Assembly: GCA_024734495.1 (NCBI GenBank)
Contig: JALMQS010000225.1
Location: forward strand, 3,001,650 to 3,065,649
Length of the DNA: 64,000 nt
Source of the DNA: Forficula auricularia
Lineage: Eukaryota; Arthropoda; Insecta; Dermaptera; Forficulidae
Direction: 5' to 3'
Part shown: positions 55,834 through 64,000 of the stretch, one piece after another
How positions within the stretch are numbered: the first letter of the stretch is position 1
Layout of the letters: each line of letters begins with the position of its first letter
Position numbers and translations under genes: made by a program
Notes under the pieces: generated by a model
The model's database searches: none
What the model saw: only the letters and a program-made list of their open reading frames with translations
What the model was told of the DNA's origin: nothing

Positions 55834-56067
55834 AAAAATGTATCTTAAATTGAAAGTTTTTTTTTCCGAGAGTAGCAGAATTTTTATATATTGAAGGAGA
55901 CAATAAAAGAGTGTGTCTTCTGCTGGAATTATAAATTCCTGTGAATCCATTGTAATAGACTGATGAAGAGGCAAAGCCCTCGAAACTATAGTCTCGTTAT
56001 AAATAAATAAAATTTATAATTCCAGCAGAAGACACACTCTTTGATTGTCTCCTTCAAAAATGTATCT
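55834..56067 (-). mobile_element. Small hammerhead element with a single core and 12 bp target duplication
   Basis: AAAAATGTATCT at 55834-55845 and 56056-56067. Short arms (GGAGACAATAAAAGAGTGTG, CTTCTGCTGGAATTATAAATT and complements) enclose just one core. The tail CCGAGAGTAGCAGAATTTTT is on the left. This is a compact 210 b version of the family. Confidence 0.85.
55950..56002 (+). ncRNA. Hammerhead ribozyme-like motif
   Basis: CTGATGA (55960-55966), extra A, GAGGC/GCCCTC stem II (one bulge), GAAA, CTATAGTC ending at 55993. Stem I TTGTAATAGA with TCGTTATAA as at 11452-11505. Confidence 0.6.
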
Positions 56068-57000
56068 GCTGACTTGTGAATTGCAAGCTCGTATCTTATT
56101 TAGTTTAGGATCTTCAATGCTCTACTTATAACGACACATAAAGGTTTTGTTCTATTTTTATAAGATACTCTGAGAAACGAATTTATTAATTTTGGAACAT
56201 AAGACACTGATTTCGTATAAGAAACTATCGATTGTGGATTTTAGTTGAAGAGCTTCAACTAGTGCCAAGTACTTGTATTAAATGTTTGTGGTAATAACAT
56301 TTCATCAACAATACTTAATCAAGATTGTTTTAACCGAACCTCTTCAACTAACAAGACATTAATTGGTTTTTCTTCAAGTCTTTCAGTAGCAAAAATAAAT
56401 TTTTCTATTAAGAACTTTTTTGATTAATGCAGTTAATAATTAATAGAGAGGTTTCAGATATTTCATATTTTAAGTGAATTAGGTTCTCTGTGAATAATAA
56501 ATCATTCTTCTTAAAGACCTCATCATGCCAAATGAGCAAAACGATGTTCAAGAAATATATCAACTTTTTCCAATTAAATGGATATTAATTCATCGTCGCG
56601 CTAAATGATTCTATTAAAATAGAAATTTGTTTGTATAATTGGGAGGCGATGGGAAAGAATCTTCAAGGCGATGAAGGAAGGGTCCAGTAGTGAGCTATAG
56701 GTTTGGCTTGGTATCCTGGGTGACCCTCGGCGACTCTTAATTCCTTTTCCAGAAGAAAGAGGCATCGTGTTTCCAGTACATTTGTGGAATGCATGACCTC
56801 TCAGCAAAGGTGCAATAACATCGGCTAATAAATCAAGGTAATCCGTTAACGGCAATTTCGAAGTGTGCCCGGGGTAATGGAAGTAACCTTGAGGGCTGGA
56901 AGCACAGCCGGGGGCCTCAAGGCTTCTTCGAATTGGCAAGGCGAGACCTGGAGGGCACTGAAGAGTTGGAGACCACGGGCAGATTCAATCAGAAAAGCTT
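56068..57000. other. Non-coding; GC-rich island at ~56640-57000
   Basis: The island is single-copy in the window. Its 112-residue minus frame has no domain I recognise. Just beyond it, TAATTAGGATTAATC resembles paired homeodomain sites. Confidence 0.35.
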
Positions 57001-58689
57001 TTCCTCCTAAATAACTAATTAGGATTAATCAGCGGCATAATGAATATTTATCACTGGGAAATTAATTCAAATAAATTATTTTGAATATACGATGAAAAAC
57101 TTTTTCTTCACGTCTAAATGGAAATCGAATAAAATGGTAACATAAAATAAACTGCAACGGGTCGTTGCTAAACTTTATCCACTGTACCATCTTATTCTAA
57201 GGTAAAGTACTTTAAAATATAATTTAAAAAAAACTTTATATAATCTTTTTTATGGTCCTCAAGGTACTTAATTATAAAATTAAATTTCATCAAAATTGGT
57301 TTAGTAATTTTCAAAATATTTAGAAAAAACTAAAAAACTATCGAAATAAAGTACACAATAATGTTTGTGGGCCGATATGTACCAAAAACTAATCAGCGCT
57401 TCATTTTGTTAAAGTAATGGTAGGTTTTCAATTTCATTTCAATCGATTGTGCGGTGTGGAAAAAATCGTGGACGAAAAAAACGATAACATCCATCCATCC
57501 GCACGCAGTTCCTGAAAAAATCCCACTTTTTGGCCTCTGGACGAGACCCCATGTAATTTATGGCAAAACCGTCACGTGCTAAAATTCAACCTAAATGAAT
57601 ACTACAATTTGTGACTTTAATTGAGACCATGAGATCCGTAGTCTTTACCCGAGGACCCTTTGAAGTTGTGCTTGCCACGAGACCGATTACAATACTTTAT
57701 CCATGCTTCGTATTGGATAAAGTAAAAAGAATACTGACGGATTTCAATCTAATGCATTCTGAGAGATATTTTCCAACTTATTTATTAGGCATTCCACGCA
57801 AAATCGGACGGTTTGAAAAATTTTAATTTTTGAATTCCTTCATTTTTTTTTCATTTTTTAGTACCCATCAAAAACATCTTCCTGGTAAATTTTGAAAGTT
57901 TTTCGATCACCGGTTTAAAAGATATCGAATTTCGGTTTTTCAAAAAAATACAAAGAAATTATTTAAAATGTTTTTATATGCGATTTTTAAGTTTGAAAAT
58001 TTTAATCTTGTTTTTGAAACTGTATGTACTCTTCGATTTTTTTGATAATTTTGAATTTTAAACTTCTATTCATTCATTTGGAAGTAGATAAATTCGTTTT
58101 GTTGTAATAGTAAGGTGGTCACTTCAATAACGAATTGTTGAGAAGCTATTTATGAATTATTGAGAAAATAATAGATTATTATGGTTTTATATAAAGATTC
58201 TCTTTAAATTATTTCTACTACATTACATTCATATAATACAAATTATTGAAATTTAACAGGGGAGATATTCAAGCATTTGAGGATTTGCTTTGACCAGATT
58301 TTAAGCCTTAAAAAGGAGAGAAACTCAATTCAAAATAATATAACCAGTATTTCGTTTCTATCAGCATTTTCAAATAATTTTGAGATATATTTTCAATTTT
58401 AACAGGATAAGTAGAAGTAGAACTTTTATCAGGTTACTGGTTGATAACTTCTTGCAATAAACATTAATAAAAGCGTATAGGTATCTGTTTGACTGATTAT
58501 TGTGTAGAAAATTTAAGAACTATACATAATCAGATGAACATATCATAGAAAATGGTACTTTAATTTACGAAGGGACAAGACATGAAGATTTTTCATTTTG
58601 TTCTTGTGCAAGAAGTTTGAGGCGTTTAAATGTATAAAATATCGAATTAAGCATTATATTCAATTTGATTATTTTTTTAAGTATATTTC
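57001..58689. other. Non-coding
   Basis: Near 57360-57510 words such as GTACCAAAAACTAATCAGCG weakly resemble the R1 body. The 71-residue frame at 57611 has no motif. No gene called. Confidence 0.35.
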
Positions 58690-58867
58690 AAAAAATAATA
58701 TGCCATTTTTGATTTGATGCCTTCATTCTTTTTTGAGCTAGTGGGTATACAAAATTTAGTAAACCACACACATTAACCCACTAACCAACTTACAAACTTA
58801 TTATCCAACATACATTTTGGTAAAACAATTAATATTTCTTAAAATATAAATTTCCCGATGTTCATTA

Positions 58868-59554
58868 TACGAGGATAAATCAAAAATTATCTACACTTTT
58901 CGTTCTACAACTTTATTAAACTAAGATAGGAGGCGGTCGCATGCGCATGCTTAAGTCTGTGATCACGTGTGCGGAATTTAATCACGATCGCGTCAGTTGT
59001 CTTCTAGCTACAACAGCATAAGCATGTCAGCTCCGCTATCAGATTGCACCAAAGAGGAGAAACGACGAGTGGTCAGAGGGTGTGAAAGGTGTGAAATTCA
59101 CTGGAGACTTTTGTCACAAAACGGGGAAAGTGCTTTATCTCGTAAAAGCGTTTTTTTATGGATCGAAATGTTTAAAAGTGGCCGAACGAGCGTAACACAA
59201 AAAGAGGGAGCTGGGCGACCGTCAACTTTGAGACGCTTTGAGACCCTGGAACACCCTCCCTACAGCCCACATCTCGCTCCCTCAGACTTTCATCTCTTTG
59301 GAGCGCTCACGGAAGCTTTGAGAGGTCGTCGATTTGCCTCAGATATGGACGTTCGGGATGCGGTGCAAAAGTGGCTTCATGGCCAACCGAAAACCTTCTA
59401 CCAAGAAGGCATCCGGAAGCTTGTGGCTCTCTGGACCAGGTGCATTGTTAAAGGTGGAGACTATATCGAAAAATAATGTATCTGTTGTACACCTATCTTA
59501 GTTTAATAAAGTTGTAGAACGAAAAATGTAAGTAATTTTTGACTTATCCTCGTA
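58868..59554 (+). mobile_element. Mariner element, internally deleted
   Basis: 687 b between TA duplications (58866-58867, 59555-59556). Terminal repeats TACGAGGATAAATCAAAAAT and complement extend imperfectly for ~65 b, including CGTTCTACAACTTTATTAAA. It carries an in-frame-deleted transposase and is inserted in R1 copy 4. Intact mariners are ~1.3 kb. Confidence 0.9.
59024..59476 (+). CDS. Mariner transposase with large in-frame deletion
   Basis: Intact mariner transposases (about 350 residues) cut and paste their own element through an N-terminal helix-turn-helix DNA-binding domain and a D,D34D catalytic domain. Here 150 residues remain from the first ATG; the frame is open further upstream but only with non-ATG codons. 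Residues ~1-60 resemble the first N-terminal helix-turn-helix (SRKSVFLWIEMFKSGRTSV, then GAGRPST). The sequence then jumps to the C-terminus: HPPYSPHLAPSDFHLF contains the third catalytic D, with the usual YSPDLAPSD changed to YSPHLAPSD, followed by LRGRRFASD and ...GDYIEK. The first two catalytic Asp residues are missing, so it cannot be catalytic. The frame is nevertheless intact, so it may be recent or have been retained as a DNA-binding repressor (inference). Confidence 0.85.
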   Translation: MSAPLSDCTKEEKRRVVRGCERCEIHWRLLSQNGESALSRKSVFLWIEMFKSGRTSVTQKEGAGRPSTLRRFETLEHPPYSPHLAPSDFHLFGALTEALRGRRFASDMDVRDAVQKWLHGQPKTFYQEGIRKLVALWTRCIVKGGDYIEK

Positions 59555-59694
59555 TAAAAGGTTTCGTTGTAGACCAAAACGCCGTGAATTCGTTTAATCT
59601 TTTTATCAAAATAATTTAAATCGTTTTTGATAAATATTTCGAAAATACAAATAAAAAAAAATATTTTTTTTTTCATACACGATTACAATACCAT

Positions 59695-59946
59695 CATTGG
59701 CGTAGTTAGGGAGTTTTCCTAAGGGGGCAGCCGGCCAGCTGATTAGCCATCACAAAGTTTCAATTTCAGTAATCTGATTAGAGATCAACTAACTTTTTAG
59801 TAGAATTGGAAAATTTTGGAAGTAACGAAATAATTTAATCAGAAATACATAAGTCATGCCTCGTAATAATGGGGTTTCGATTTTTCTAGAGGGGACAATG
59901 AGTTTTGTAGAGGGAACTGCTCCTTCCCCTTTTAACTACGCCCATG
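59695..59946. mobile_element. ~250 b MITE with CATTGGCGTAGTTA ends
   Basis: Left CATTGGCGTAGTTAGGGAG, right complement ACTACGCCCATG. The interior is non-coding. It lies at the edge of R1 copy 4. Confidence 0.6.
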
Positions 59947-60108
59947 TTCACCATGCCACGTAAATAGTAAAGTTAAAAACTTTAAAATTTGTTTATTTAT
60001 TGCGTTGTTCAGTGATGTTACTCGAGTAAAACCAATCTTATGAGAGCTAAGGCACTAAGGTCAGCTTTTTGTTCCACGAAAAACATAGTCATACTTATAT
60101 ATTATTTT
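59947..60108. other. Non-coding
   Basis: No feature recognised. Confidence 0.4.
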
Positions 60109-60394
60109 TCTTCTTCTTTAAGTGCCACATCAGGTCTCCCTGACGTTTTGGCTCCTCTCCGCATATACCTGTGCTGAGTGTGTTTAGCTGTTTTTACACA
60201 GATATACGTAACCTACTTTTTAACGCCGGTTCCGAACGGCTAGTTTGGAGATGTTACTAGGCAATTATAATCTTGGTAGGTTGCTATTGCTTTCCAAGAG
60301 GAGGCGACTGCAAATATCTGCCGAGACTCAGTCTCGAACCAGCGTAATTCAGGCCAGTGGTCCGACACTCTAACCACTGACCCACAGTCGCCTC
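60109..60394 (-). mobile_element. tRNA-derived SINE, copy 5
   Basis: Complement of the other copies. The tail CTTCTTCTTTAAGTGCC is at the left and box B/box A complements at 60340-60385. Confidence 0.85.
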
Positions 60395-61140
60395 TAATGT
60401 TATTATTATTATTATTATTTTAATGATTGAAATTTATGTAAATAACGTTTGGGAATAAAGTCACATTCTCTTAAAATGCATTCATTCTTTTACTAGGAAA
60501 AATTTATTTTTGTCACTATCGATTTTTTTCATTAAATAGAGTATAAATATATCTTTATAAAAACCCAAACGTCATTTTTTCACTCGATGTTTCAATTCAT
60601 TCTTGTCGAGTGTCTGTTTCAAAAATTTCCCCTTCTTTTGGAGATGAATCATCTAGGTTCTAGGTAGAGTGGTCGTGTATATATATGTTGATGGATTTGG
60701 TGGGTCGTAAGTATTGTAATTGTGAAGTTGGTAGGGCCGTAAGATTTGTGGGCCGAGCAAGTGGCTGGCTGGCTGGCCCTGACCCCAGCCCTTGTAAATC
60801 ACACTCGATAAAGGAGAAGGAGAAAAACCAACCAGTCTATAATAAGATAATAAATAGGACTATTATGTCATCAGTGCAATTGAAACTTTATTGCTTGTAA
60901 TTAATCTGTTCACTTGACTAGCAAATGATATAGATAGATGTATAGATATAGATAGATGACCACCAAAATAAATAAACAAACGTGGAAAAACGTGCGGATA
61001 CATTTTTAAGCGACAAAGAAAGCAACCTTCTATTAATGGTTCTATACAAGAATAAATAAATCAATAAGTGTATTATCTACTTCATGTAAATAAATATACT
61101 CTTATAATAAATACACATAGCTTATTTATCTATTTCATTT
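60395..61140. other. Non-coding
   Basis: A 71-residue frame at 60685 is not convincing. A TAGATAGATAG microsatellite lies near 60930. Confidence 0.4.
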
Positions 61141-61290
61141 AATTTAATTGAGACTATAGTTTCATGGACGTTCATAAAAAATATTCCAGTGGCAAAGACG
61201 AGCCGTCCATATGTGCAAGGTCGGTGCACGACGGCGCCAATATATTAAAGGCCCCGATAGGCGACCAGTGACTATGAGCTATATTATTAT
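61141..61290 (-). repeat. Fragment of ACTATAGT-group hammerhead element
   Basis: GAGACTATAGTTTCATGG at 61150 is the 3' half of an antisense core without stem II or CTGATGA. The following 130 b are moderately GC-rich and unrecognised. Confidence 0.4.
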
Positions 61291-61860
61291 TGATTTTTTA
61301 AGGGCCTCCACATCTCCCTTATTGCCCTCCAATCCTCCCACTCAGGATCCGGTTGAGTGGTTCAGGGTGTGGCCATAGCAGAACGATATGAAACCTTAGT
61401 ATGCTGCCGACAAGAAGAAAATAATAATAATAATAAAAAAAAGGAATACAGCATGTCGTCCAAATAATAAAAACAAATAAATAAATAATTACACTAATAA
61501 ACAAAATAATATAAAAACTAAATAGTTAGAATATGTCACTGGATTTCAAGAAATTGTTGTTAAATTAAGTAAAAATAAATCATTTAATAAACAAAAAAAT
61601 AAATAAGTAGACAGGAAGTTGTCATAGTCAAGGAATAAAAAAAAGTAAATATAACAGAAAACATGGTCTAGAAAAATAAATATTTCACTGGGAATATATC
61701 AATCTACTGGGGCCATCTATCCAAAATACCGGTCAAATGAATAAACTTTGATGAAGGAGAGATGGCTGTTCAAAAATTTATAAAGTAAAAAAATAAAGGA
61801 ATTCATTGTGTTTGACAATAAATAACAACTCTGTCTTCACTCAATATATTGAGAATGCAA
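61291..61860. other. Non-coding, AT-rich
   Basis: No feature recognised. Confidence 0.4.
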
Positions 61861-62030
61861 ATATTGTAAGAACTAATTTTGTATAATTTTTTGTTTTTGT
61901 ATTTATATTTGTACATTGTATGCTCATTACAGCTCATTAGAACTGAAGATGGCATTATCTAATTAAAGCCGAAACTGTTTTATATAATTGGGAGTTTTAT
62001 ATTCAACAGAAATGGCTTGCGCCTTTTTTT
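61861..62030 (+). mobile_element. Penelope-like LTR-type fragment with degraded hammerhead core
   Basis: At 61943-61978: CTGAAGA, extra T, GGC/GCC stem, GAAA, then CTGT instead of CGTC. Followed by GGGAGTTTTATATTCAACAG, similar in style to the sequence after the core at 35607. Confidence 0.45.
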
Positions 62031-63395
62031 GCAGGGTAATCATACCCTTAACTGATCTGCCAATTCAGTTGTCTGTATATCAGGTGCTCCCATGATACAA
62101 GATGTGGCTATTAAATGACCGGGCTGATGCTGCTACTGTCAAACAGCGAACGTGCTGTGTCAGGTCTGAACGTGTTTGTGTCTGGTGATGCTCCTCATGC
62201 TAGACAAGCCTGCAAAACGCGTAGCAATCGTCCGAATTAGTCTCGAAGACTAGTAAAAATGCCAAGTGGTCAGATGGTGCAACGGGTTAACACTTCTCTA
62301 ACCAATAACTAACTTAAGTTTTATTTTGCTATTTCTAGTTTTTGAGTTATTGTGCTAAGAGACGCACTAGGTAGATTTTTAACACACTCTTGTCTCTGCA
62401 TGTTACAAATCTCAAATTTCTGTTTACTGTAATCTAAGTTTAAAAAGTTTAGATTAATTCTGACTAGAATTTTAATATTGAAATAGAAGACTTAGTAATG
62501 TTTAGTTTCAGAAATACTAGGGTTAAGTAATTATACTAGAAAGTAAAGTCCCTGAAAATAAGTATTTAATAAAATAAATAAAATTGTGTTGCTATGTGTG
62601 GGTATTTATTTACATCAGGCAAGAGGACTCTCTAAAGAGCTATAAGAGGTTCATATTCATGCAACCTATATCATTGAAAAAGTATATTAAATTTTTTGTA
62701 TATAATTTGTTTTTTATATAAATTCAATAACTCTGCTCTGCAAATAATCTTTTAATTTTATTTTGTTATACTCTACCAATTATTGTAACAAATTCTCCAT
62801 ATCCCGGAAGTTTACATATCGAATATGAATGAGTAATTTAGCTACCCATGTTTCCAAATGGATTTGTAACTGATCTTCGGCTATGCATGAAAAATTCGCT
62901 TTTAAAAGGACCGTCGGTTTAATGGGTTGAAATTACTCGGGTAGCACTTCCAAGAGGAAATTACTCAATTTAGAGGAGGTGTTAGATTATTATATTTTAT
63001 ATAAGAGCCAATCGAATGTTGGGTAATTGACGCATCAAAAATAAATTAAACTACTTTTTTCAGATTAATCATTTATTTTTTAATTATTAATTATTATCTA
63101 TCTCAAGTAATAATGAATCGATTCAATAATAATTTTCAAAATCGTTTTATATTTAATAATATCTTGTTCATCTATATGATATTATAATATCATCGATAAC
63201 TTTTTTTCAGCTGTCAGGCAGTCGAGTAGCCTTAAATGTCAAACGTGCTTGATTTCAGCTTCATCACTAAATAATTAAAAATAAATTATTTCTCTAATAA
63301 ATAAATATCTAAATAATGCCCGTTAGCGAGATTGAGATATCTTCACCTTGATAATGAAAAAAATAAAACGATTATAATGTAGTTACAATTAAAAA
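62031..63395. other. Non-coding
   Basis: 62050-62250 is GC-richer with words such as GCTATTAAATGACCGGGCTG that look like a transposon end. At 62600-62640 there is a degraded hammerhead-family arm. No gene. Confidence 0.35.
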
Positions 63396-63398
63396 CAG

Positions 63399-63467
63399 CA
63401 GTTTTTGACGGGTTATAGTGGTGTTTCACAAAGAGGAAAACACCACTATATTCCGTCAAAAAACTCC
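63399..63467. repeat. 28 bp hairpin
   Basis: CAGTTTTTGACGGGTTATAG...GTGTTT and its near-complement, separated by ~10 b. Confidence 0.65.
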
Positions 63468-63929
63468 TGTGTTTAATATGTTTTACTATAAACCAACACT
63501 GCTTTCCCTAAATGTTACAATTAAAAATTTTTAATTATTATCGAGTCCATCTATATTCAAAATATATAAACGGTTAGATATATTTTTTAAGAATTTTTTT
63601 GGAATTGAAGTTAAAATCGAAAAAAAAAGGTAACATTTTTTTCCCCGATTTATAAGTTTATATGAAATGTAGTTCGGAAATTAAAGCAGCTTTTTGAATT
63701 AACTTAGGTACATAGTCTAGCATGAATGTATTGCATTCATTTTCGGAAGGTTCACTTTTCGAAATCTTCTATCTCCAAATCCAAAAAGATAATTTCCCTC
63801 GGAAAGTTCCAAGTGATAATATTCGATTCTGTTATTATAGAGAAACTATAAAAATAAAATACGGTTTTGTGGGCGTCAAAACTTACCCGAAATTTCACTG
63901 GTGTGTGTGAGCGCACATTATACTATAGG
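63468..63929. other. Non-coding
   Basis: The 62-residue frame at 63722 has no motif. Confidence 0.4.
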
Positions 63930-64000
63930 CGAGGGGTGAACCCCGACCTAACATGCTGTACACCTACTTGTACTTCGAAATATTTCCAAGTACTTCCAAA
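63930..64000. mobile_element. CGAGGGGTGAACC MITE, copy 3 (cut by window end)
   Basis: Starts CGAGGGGTGAACCCCGACCT, then GTACACCTACTTGTACTTC as in the copies at 10995 and 25888. It runs off the window. Confidence 0.65.

Larger units (their letters stand above)
58690..59693 (-). mobile_element. Repeat R1, copy 4, split by mariner
   Basis: On the minus strand from 59693: GTATTGTAATCGTGTATGAA, then after the mariner insertion CCAAAATGTATGTTGGATAA and CTAGCTCAAAAA-like words as in the other R1 copies. It supplies the TA target used by the mariner. Confidence 0.55.

Noticed and set aside
56601..56939. 112-residue minus-strand ORF
   Set aside because: No recognisable domain; the island is GC-rich and probably non-coding.
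57611..57826. 71-residue ORF considered as an exon
   Set aside because: No splice-site context I could support and no family motif.

Overview
This window looks like a gene-poor, strongly AT-rich piece of an animal nuclear genome, most likely an arthropod and probably an insect. The evidence is a mariner transposase relic, hAT-type ends and coding relics, non-LTR retrotransposon tails, Helitron-like ends, a tRNA-derived SINE present five times, and a repeat beginning AACCGACTTC of a type I recall from insect genomes. I found no intact host protein-coding gene, no functional tRNA or rRNA, and no CRISPR array. The only open reading frame with a recognisable, uninterrupted protein is an internally deleted mariner transposase at 59024-59476. 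Other coding matter is broken: a hAT transposase (28250-28816), a non-LTR reverse transcriptase C-terminus (47340-47737), a LINE zinc-knuckle tail (35693-36065) and a DUF4817-like helix-turn-helix fragment (38785-38986).

The outstanding feature is a set of inverted-repeat (foldback) elements that carry hammerhead ribozyme-like cores. More than twenty copies of the pattern CTGANGA, one extra base, a short hairpin, GAAA, then CGTC or CTATAGTC occur on both strands. They sit at about 9.0, 11.4, 13.7-14.0, 16.9-17.2, 26.4, 30.1-30.6, 35.6, 40.9-41.7, 46.8-47.2, 52.2-52.4, 55.3-55.99 and 61.9 kb. In most elements an antisense core lies in the left arm and a sense core in the right arm. Six elements are bounded by clear target-site duplications: 13613-14152 (12 bp), 16805-17401 (13 bp), 29942-30432 (13 bp), 52118-52557 (12 bp), 55180-55722 (12 bp) and 55834-56067 (12 bp). 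A seventh, 29894-30708, has 14 bp with one mismatch. Hammerheads are known from Penelope-like elements and retrozymes. The inverted-dimer layout with a short 3' tail and 12-14 bp duplications is what deserves follow-up. No Penelope reverse transcriptase was seen here.

Layout. 0-7 kb: a 1.2 kb foldback, a hAT end, a 470 b TIR element and three interspersed repeats. 7-15 kb: foldbacks, two AACCGACTTC palindromic elements, the first hammerhead elements and repeat R1. 16.3-18.0 kb: a Helitron-like element with a hammerhead element and a SINE-like piece inside it. 18-29 kb: more AACCGACTTC copies, a Helitron 3' end, several TIR elements, a SINE and a complete hAT relic with an 8 bp target duplication. 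29.5-31.3 kb: a three-level nest, hammerhead element in hammerhead element in a TIR element. 32-40 kb: two inverted pairs of tRNA-like sequence, a Tc1/mariner-like MITE nested in a hAT-like element, a PIF/Harbinger-like MITE and three truncated retroposons. 40-48 kb: foldbacks, R1 copies and a LINE inserted in a hammerhead element. 48-61 kb: SINEs, hammerhead elements, a Helitron-like copy and mariner nested in R1. 61-64 kb: fragments only.

Between the repeats lie short, apparently unique, relatively GC-rich islands at about 3.9, 9.5, 15.8, 19.6, 23.1, 29.1, 33.4, 46.1 and 56.7 kb. They lack convincing ORFs and could be regulatory DNA of a distant gene. That is inference only.
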